Positions 59,451 through 64,000 of a stretch of DNA of 64,000 nt are shown here, piece by piece (the stretch's first letter is position 1; every line of letters begins with the position of its first letter). The translations under genes and the position numbers were made by a program. The notes under the pieces were generated by a model. That model was not told where the DNA came from, made no database searches, and was given only the letters and a program-made list of their open reading frames with translations. Source of the stretch: Hetaerina americana (taxonomy: Eukaryota > Arthropoda > Insecta > Odonata > Calopterygidae); assembly GCA_022747635.1 (NCBI GenBank), contig JAKTNV010000001.1, positions 30,959,490-31,023,489 on the forward strand, in the 5' to 3' direction.

Positions 59451-60950
59451 CGCAGTAACCTATCGCAAATGAAGGAGAGTTCGGGAAAGAATAGGACGAG
59501 GGAGGGGGAGACTGTGGATTGGCTCGGGTTTGGGGTTGGGGTTTAAGTCAGTAACAGTATTGATGCAGGTAAAGGGAGACATTGGAGTGAATAGGATAAG
59601 GAATTGGAGTCAAAAGGGAGGCAGAGAGAAGAGAGTTTTGACGAGGAGAGGTGAGAGAAAGAAACGGGAGTTCGATACGCCGTCGAGAGGGTTAAAGCAC
59701 TAAATTTCGTCATAAACAAGTGGCTTAAGTTTGGGCGAAATTGAGGTCATCGGGTCCTCATTTACAGCGCAGGGAGGAGTGGGAGGAGGAGGTTGTGGTA
59801 ATAGTAAGCAGCGCCAGACCAATTCCATACCCTTAAAGGTTGAGGATAGCTGTTGGAGGGGGGTTTGTGAGATATGGTGAGGGGAGGAAGGAGTGGGAGG
59901 AAATGGTGGGTTTTGGTTGGCGCTCGCTTTCAGCAGTGCGAGAATTCATTCCGCTTGGGGGAGGGATAAAAAAAGCAGTTGCTTCCGTGACTCCCTCCCT
60001 ATCTCTCTCCCTCTTTCTCCCTCGTCCCCCAGCCTATATTTCCTCCATATCCAACCTCCACCAACCGTCTCTCTCTCACTCTATGGCCAACCCTCCCTCT
60101 TTTTACCCCTCCTTCGTCCACCAACCGTCCAATTCCGTTTCCTTCTCCACCCCTTTCCCTTTTGCCTCCTCGCCCCCACGGCTCGGCCGTCAGCGGCGCT
60201 CGTTGTCGAGATCACCCGTTTACGGCGTACATCGTATTTGATCGATAGGCGGCGATGGATACATTCAATTCGACACACTCTCGCGGCAACGGCAGCGAGC
60301 AAGCACCGCAGAGCGCGCCGGGGTGTGTGAGCTTATGAGCGTGTGTATGTGTGTGTATTTGTGTGTGCTCGCGCGTGAGAAAGAGAGTCATGTCCGTTTG
60401 CGGGTTGAGGTGAGGAGAAGGGAGAGGGGGGAGTTCGGTGGCATGGTTTGTTTTGCGGGCGGATATATTTGTTTGCTTCCTTGTTTGCATGCCCCAGCAC
60501 CACATTTCTTAGAGAGAACGAGCGAGTGAGCCAGTCGATCGCGGTAATTGGACTCATTCGAGTGCCTCACACCCTTCTTCGTTTCCTGACTCACTATCCA
60601 CTGCAAACCCTCCTCCCTGAATCATCTCCTCCCTATTTCTCTCCCTCTCGCCTCCACACCTTCAGCCCAAACTCGCGCATAACCGACGGAGATTCGCTAA
60701 AGAACGAACGGGGGAGTGGTGAGGGGGAGGAAGAGTGGTGAGGTGGACAAAAACATAAATCCCTTGGCGAATGTCTTGCGTGTCGACGCGCGGAGAGGCC
60801 GAGATTGGATTTCCTTGCGGTGTAATCACGAGGGCGTGGCTATTTGGAAAATTTTCGATCATTTCTCCTCCTTCCATCAAGGCCCGCGGGTGAGCTCGCT
60901 CCGTGATCTGGTGGAGAGAGGGTGATCGGCTATTGGAAGACTCTAGCGCA
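59450..60950. other. GC-rich island with purine/pyrimidine switches and a CpG core
   Basis: Plus-strand purine-rich from 59460 to 59930, pyrimidine-rich from 59985 to 60180, CpG-dense from 60180 to 60330 ('ggcggcgatgg', 'agcgcgccgggg'), then short purine (60395-60435) and pyrimidine (60570-60665) blocks. Frames of 133-145 codons are Ser/Pro/Arg-rich and overlap on different strands, with no domain. The CpG core between opposite skews resembles a bidirectional promoter region, but that is inference only. Confidence 0.5.
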
Positions 60951-61979
60951 GAATCATTATCTCTGCATTTTTTCTAAAGCTTCTCTTTATTTTCCCAAAG
61001 GGAAGTCTTGATTTCTGTTGCTACTTCTTAATTGAGTGTTTTTTTGTTTTGGATGTTTCCTCAAGTTAAAAAATTTTAATTTGGCATCTCTTTAGTTCCT
61101 TACTTAGTTGTTTTACTTATTGCCTTACATTGATGTAAAATATCCAAGACTACCATATTTATTTTACTTAAATGTGCTTTAAATCTTCCAATTAGTGCTG
61201 GGATAATTATAATTTTTCAATATGTTTAAGTTTGGATGAAACGTTTCATTCTTGATATTTTCTCGGATATCAGACTACTTGATGTTTTTACGCTGCATCC
61301 GCTGCCAGAAGACAATTCTTCTCTAGGACTGCAATATAAAAAGCTGAAATTACTATCGAAATCATTTTAATTTGATCATATAGCCAGTATTGAGAGGTTC
61401 AGGAACGTCTCTGAAAACTGTGCAGTTTATTGTGAACTCCTCTCAAACCTTCTGCATAAAATACGAGTAAATACGTAATATCGTAGAAAGAAATGATTTT
61501 TATTTAAAATACCTAGGTCTAAGTAAGCACAAGCTAGAGGAGGGAAAAAAGGACAAGAACTTGAGAACAGAATTAGAAAAGACATGTTGCAAAAGGTAGC
61601 GAAAGGAATTAAGGCGAAGAGGGAGAAAAGACAGAATGAAGATCCTGAGGGTAGAAGCGCCGCATAACCACGTTCAGGTAAAAGTTACAGCAGCTTTCAG
61701 AACCAAGAGACGCCACTTCAATGAAGGCAGGGTAAATAAAAACAATGGCTAATGGATAAAATAGGGAACTTGTCGTGAGTGTAAGTTTAATGCTACTAAA
61801 TTGAGTATTTGGGGAATAATGACAAATAAAAGAAATGGGCACTAGAATGCTGGAAGACGTGAAAACCGTCGGCAGAGATTATAAAGGAAAGGTCTGTAGT
61901 TGACATTGCAGCAAAGGACTTAATGAAAACTGAGTAATTGAGGTTGGCGATATACACTAGGGACTAATAAAATAGTCAG
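60951..61979. other. AT-rich sequence upstream of the LINE fragments
   Basis: No clear homology to 61500. From 61520 a lysine-rich open stretch ('KGIKAKREKRQNE') might be decayed LINE sequence, but I cannot align it with confidence. Confidence 0.35.
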
Positions 61980-62845
61980 GAAATATTTCTGCCTTGGATA
62001 TGGAACCATACATATGATTTGTAAAGAGAGGATAAATAACAATGAAGTGTAAGCAGAATGCAATCATCCAGATGCCAAAAAGAAATAGCCAGAAAAATGT
62101 GAAAAATCCATAACAATTAATACCAAACCTATTAATTGAAGATTATGGCAAGAATAATTTACAGAGGAATGGAGAGGAAAGCGGAAGTGTTTAAGGCAGG
62201 ACACATTTCGATTTACAAGCAGCAGAGGATGAAAAAAACTATGCATAGAAATATCAACTGACTTTAATTACATAAGTTGATATGAATGAAGCTTTTGACA
62301 ACATGGAGTGCGGCATGATCCTGCATACAAGAATAACGAGAGATACAAATTCAAGTATTTACATGAAGAGATGTCTCTAGCAGCTCTTCACCTCCCGTAG
62401 CATCAATCTTGAGCTTTGGAAACATTTAACGGGGATCTTTGAATGGAGCGTACTCCTTTATGGCAGTGTGAGCTGGACACTTGGAGAGAGAAAAAAAGAG
62501 AAGAGTGGAGGCTTTTAAAATATGGTGTTATTGCAAATTGCTTAAAATACTATGAAGGGATAGAATCACAAGCGAAGAGGTCCTTCGGAGGAACGGAGGA
62601 AGGCGAAATCCTTTGGGCATATTAAAGAAGAAAAGAAGCAAATGAAAACCATATTAAATGGCGCAAAGGGTTGCTAGGATCATGTTGGAGGGCACAGTGG
62701 AAGGAAGAAAACACGGCGACAGGCCTATACTGGACTATGTAGGAAATTCGGCGAAAAAGCTAGGAAGTTTAATCAACGAAGGAATGAAGAGGCAGGTCCC
62801 GGGCGGAATAATATATAAGACTGCCTCAAACAATCTTTAGGGTTT
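61980..62845 (+). pseudogene. LINE reverse transcriptase relic A
   Basis: In order: 'PEKCEKSITINTKPIN' and 'IMARIIYRGMERKAEVF' (62143-62194, fingers region), 'VDMNEAFDNME' (62276-62308, polymerase motif A with its Asp), then after an internal deletion 'VLLYGSVSWTLGER' (about 62447-62488), 'RRVEAFKIWCYCKLLKIL', 'DRITSEEVLRRNGGRRNP', and in another frame 'MLEGTVEGRKHGDRPILDYV' then 'NEGMKRQ' and 'TASNN' before the stop. The catalytic YADD segment is deleted, and several stops and frameshifts occur. It is recognisable from the fixed order of these blocks in arthropod non-LTR retrotransposons. Confidence 0.82.
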
Positions 62846-63179
62846 TAGCTAAAGGAGAAGTTAAAAGAAGTTGGAATGAACTAAAAACACCAGCAGATTG
62901 ATTCACGCTCTTTCTATAGAGAGGCGGCGGTTTACATTTGGCAAAAGGAGAACGAATCAAGAAAGGAAAATGGTACGGTTTCTCATGCTAGCCCTTCATA
63001 TTTACATGTAATCTTTTCTTTGAGAAGGAAATTAACGAGATCCAGGAAAAGATAAGAGGCGACGTACGAGTGCACAAAACAAGTATATGTGCGTTGCTGT
63101 GATTTGCGAAAACACATCCACCCTGGCAGAGAAAAGATAAATCCCTACAACGGTACTAAAAATATGGAGAAGGAAATTA

Positions 63180-63890
63180 AAGGTAAGATACAAGATAAAC
63201 AGGATTTTAACTTAGGTATATCTGCATTTCAAGCAGGGAAGAAAATCTCCAAGTAAGACTAGGAAAAGGCACACTGGAACAAAATGATGAATCTGGCTAT
63301 TTACGCAGCAGGATCCTTAGCGATGGAAGAAGTAAGTGTGATAGAGTAAGCGGGTTAGGAATAGCGAGGAAATCTTCCTATTAAATGATACAAATGCTAC
63401 GGGCAAATTTTACAGGCATATACGTAAGGAAACGATTCATTAAATCTTATGTATGCAGTTTACTTTTCTTGGGATGGGAGACTTGTGCGTTAGGAAGGAA
63501 GATAATAGAAAATTAGAATAAATGGAATGTGGCGCTGCAGAAGATTTATACAATTTAAATGAATTGAAATTAACGCATACTTCCAACGGTGGGTGAAGAG
63601 AGGAGACATTGAAGGACATTAATAAGAAGAAGATGATAACTAATTGGACACATTCCTAAGCAAATATCTTCTTGAAATCCGAAATCGAAGAGAAAATGAA
63701 GGAGAAGAATTACAGGGGAAGGCCCTATTTAATTTACCGGATGAACTGCGAGTAGCAGGTAATGGAAAATGCCAACCTTAGTAGATGTGAGGGAATGAAG
63801 AGGTAGGCAGAGAAAAGAATAGTTTGGGGAACTTCCACTAGCTAAACGTCATCGATGATATAAAAGGGCAAAAAATATTGGCGTTTACAA
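63180..63890 (+). pseudogene. LINE reverse transcriptase relic B
   Basis: In order: 'NLQVRLGKGTLEQ' and 'SGYLRSRILSDGRSKCDRV' (63244-63345, the usual EQV--F-YLGS-I-SDGR), 'RKRFIKSYVCSLLFLGWETC' (63424-63485), 'GEERRH' and 'TLIRRR', 'QLIGHIPKQ', and late low-identity remnants to about 63850. These are the thumb and C-terminal blocks, the same region as the last half of relic A, so this is a second element rather than a continuation. Multiple stops disable it. It lies about 330 bases downstream of relic A in the same orientation. Confidence 0.78.
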
Positions 63891-64000
63891 TGAAATGAGT
63901 TTGATACAAAATTTTAAATGATAAAGTTGCATATCAATACGAAATTTTGCATTTTATGTTTGTTACCTTATAGTCCCAAATAACCAACTAGTTAAAAAAA

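Overview
The window looks like intergenic or intronic DNA from a large arthropod genome, most likely an insect. The grounds are the mix of degraded mariner transposases, Penelope-like (PLE) and LINE reverse transcriptase fragments, tRNA-derived SINEs, AT-rich unique DNA and dinucleotide repeats. I found no convincing host protein-coding exon, no intact tRNA or rRNA gene, no CRISPR array, and nothing of prokaryotic or viral origin. The species cannot be named from the sequence alone.

Layout. 1-843: the 3' tail of a LINE, then a complete mariner deletion derivative (49-801) with perfect 32-bp terminal inverted repeats, then a (TG)n(TA)n tract. 2.6-2.8 kb: a tRNA-derived SINE (family S2) with 10-bp target duplications. 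3.2-4.3 kb: the first of several GC-rich islands in which long blocks are almost pure purine on one strand. Others lie near 7.6-8.2, 9.9-10.2, 12.1-12.8, 13.7-14.2, 24.1-25.4, 29.9-33.7, 56.0-56.9, 57.4-58.3 and 59.5-60.9 kb. They produce long but spurious Pro/Ser-rich open frames. Between them the DNA is AT-rich and mostly featureless. Exceptions are a 119-bp foldback at 6.23 kb, an orphan hAT-type terminus at 9.7 kb and a PLE reverse transcriptase relic at 21.9-22.5 kb.

37.8-45.6 kb is a cluster of mobile-element debris: a template-switch-like inverted repeat, LINE C-terminal pieces at 39.4, 41.5 and 42.8-43.6 kb, a second mariner relic at 40.3 kb, and a full-length SINE (family S1) with a 12-bp target duplication. 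50.1-51.3 kb holds a second PLE relic (minus strand) beside a second full-length S1 copy. 54.3 kb holds a second S2 copy. The last 2 kb is two successive degenerate LINE fragments in plus orientation.

How the parts relate. LINE fragments supply a plausible machinery for the SINEs, whose 9-12 bp target duplications fit target-primed reverse transcription. The LINE tail at position 1 and the tail of the 42.8-43.6 kb LINE are the same sequence, so they belong to one family. None of the transposase or reverse transcriptase pieces could make an active enzyme. The least explained signals are the alternating polypurine/polypyrimidine islands, a five-copy short repeat with a conserved inverted repeat, an unclassified dispersed repeat at 21.1 and 40.7 kb, and the isolated foldback at 6.23 kb. 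No previously undescribed biological system is evident.
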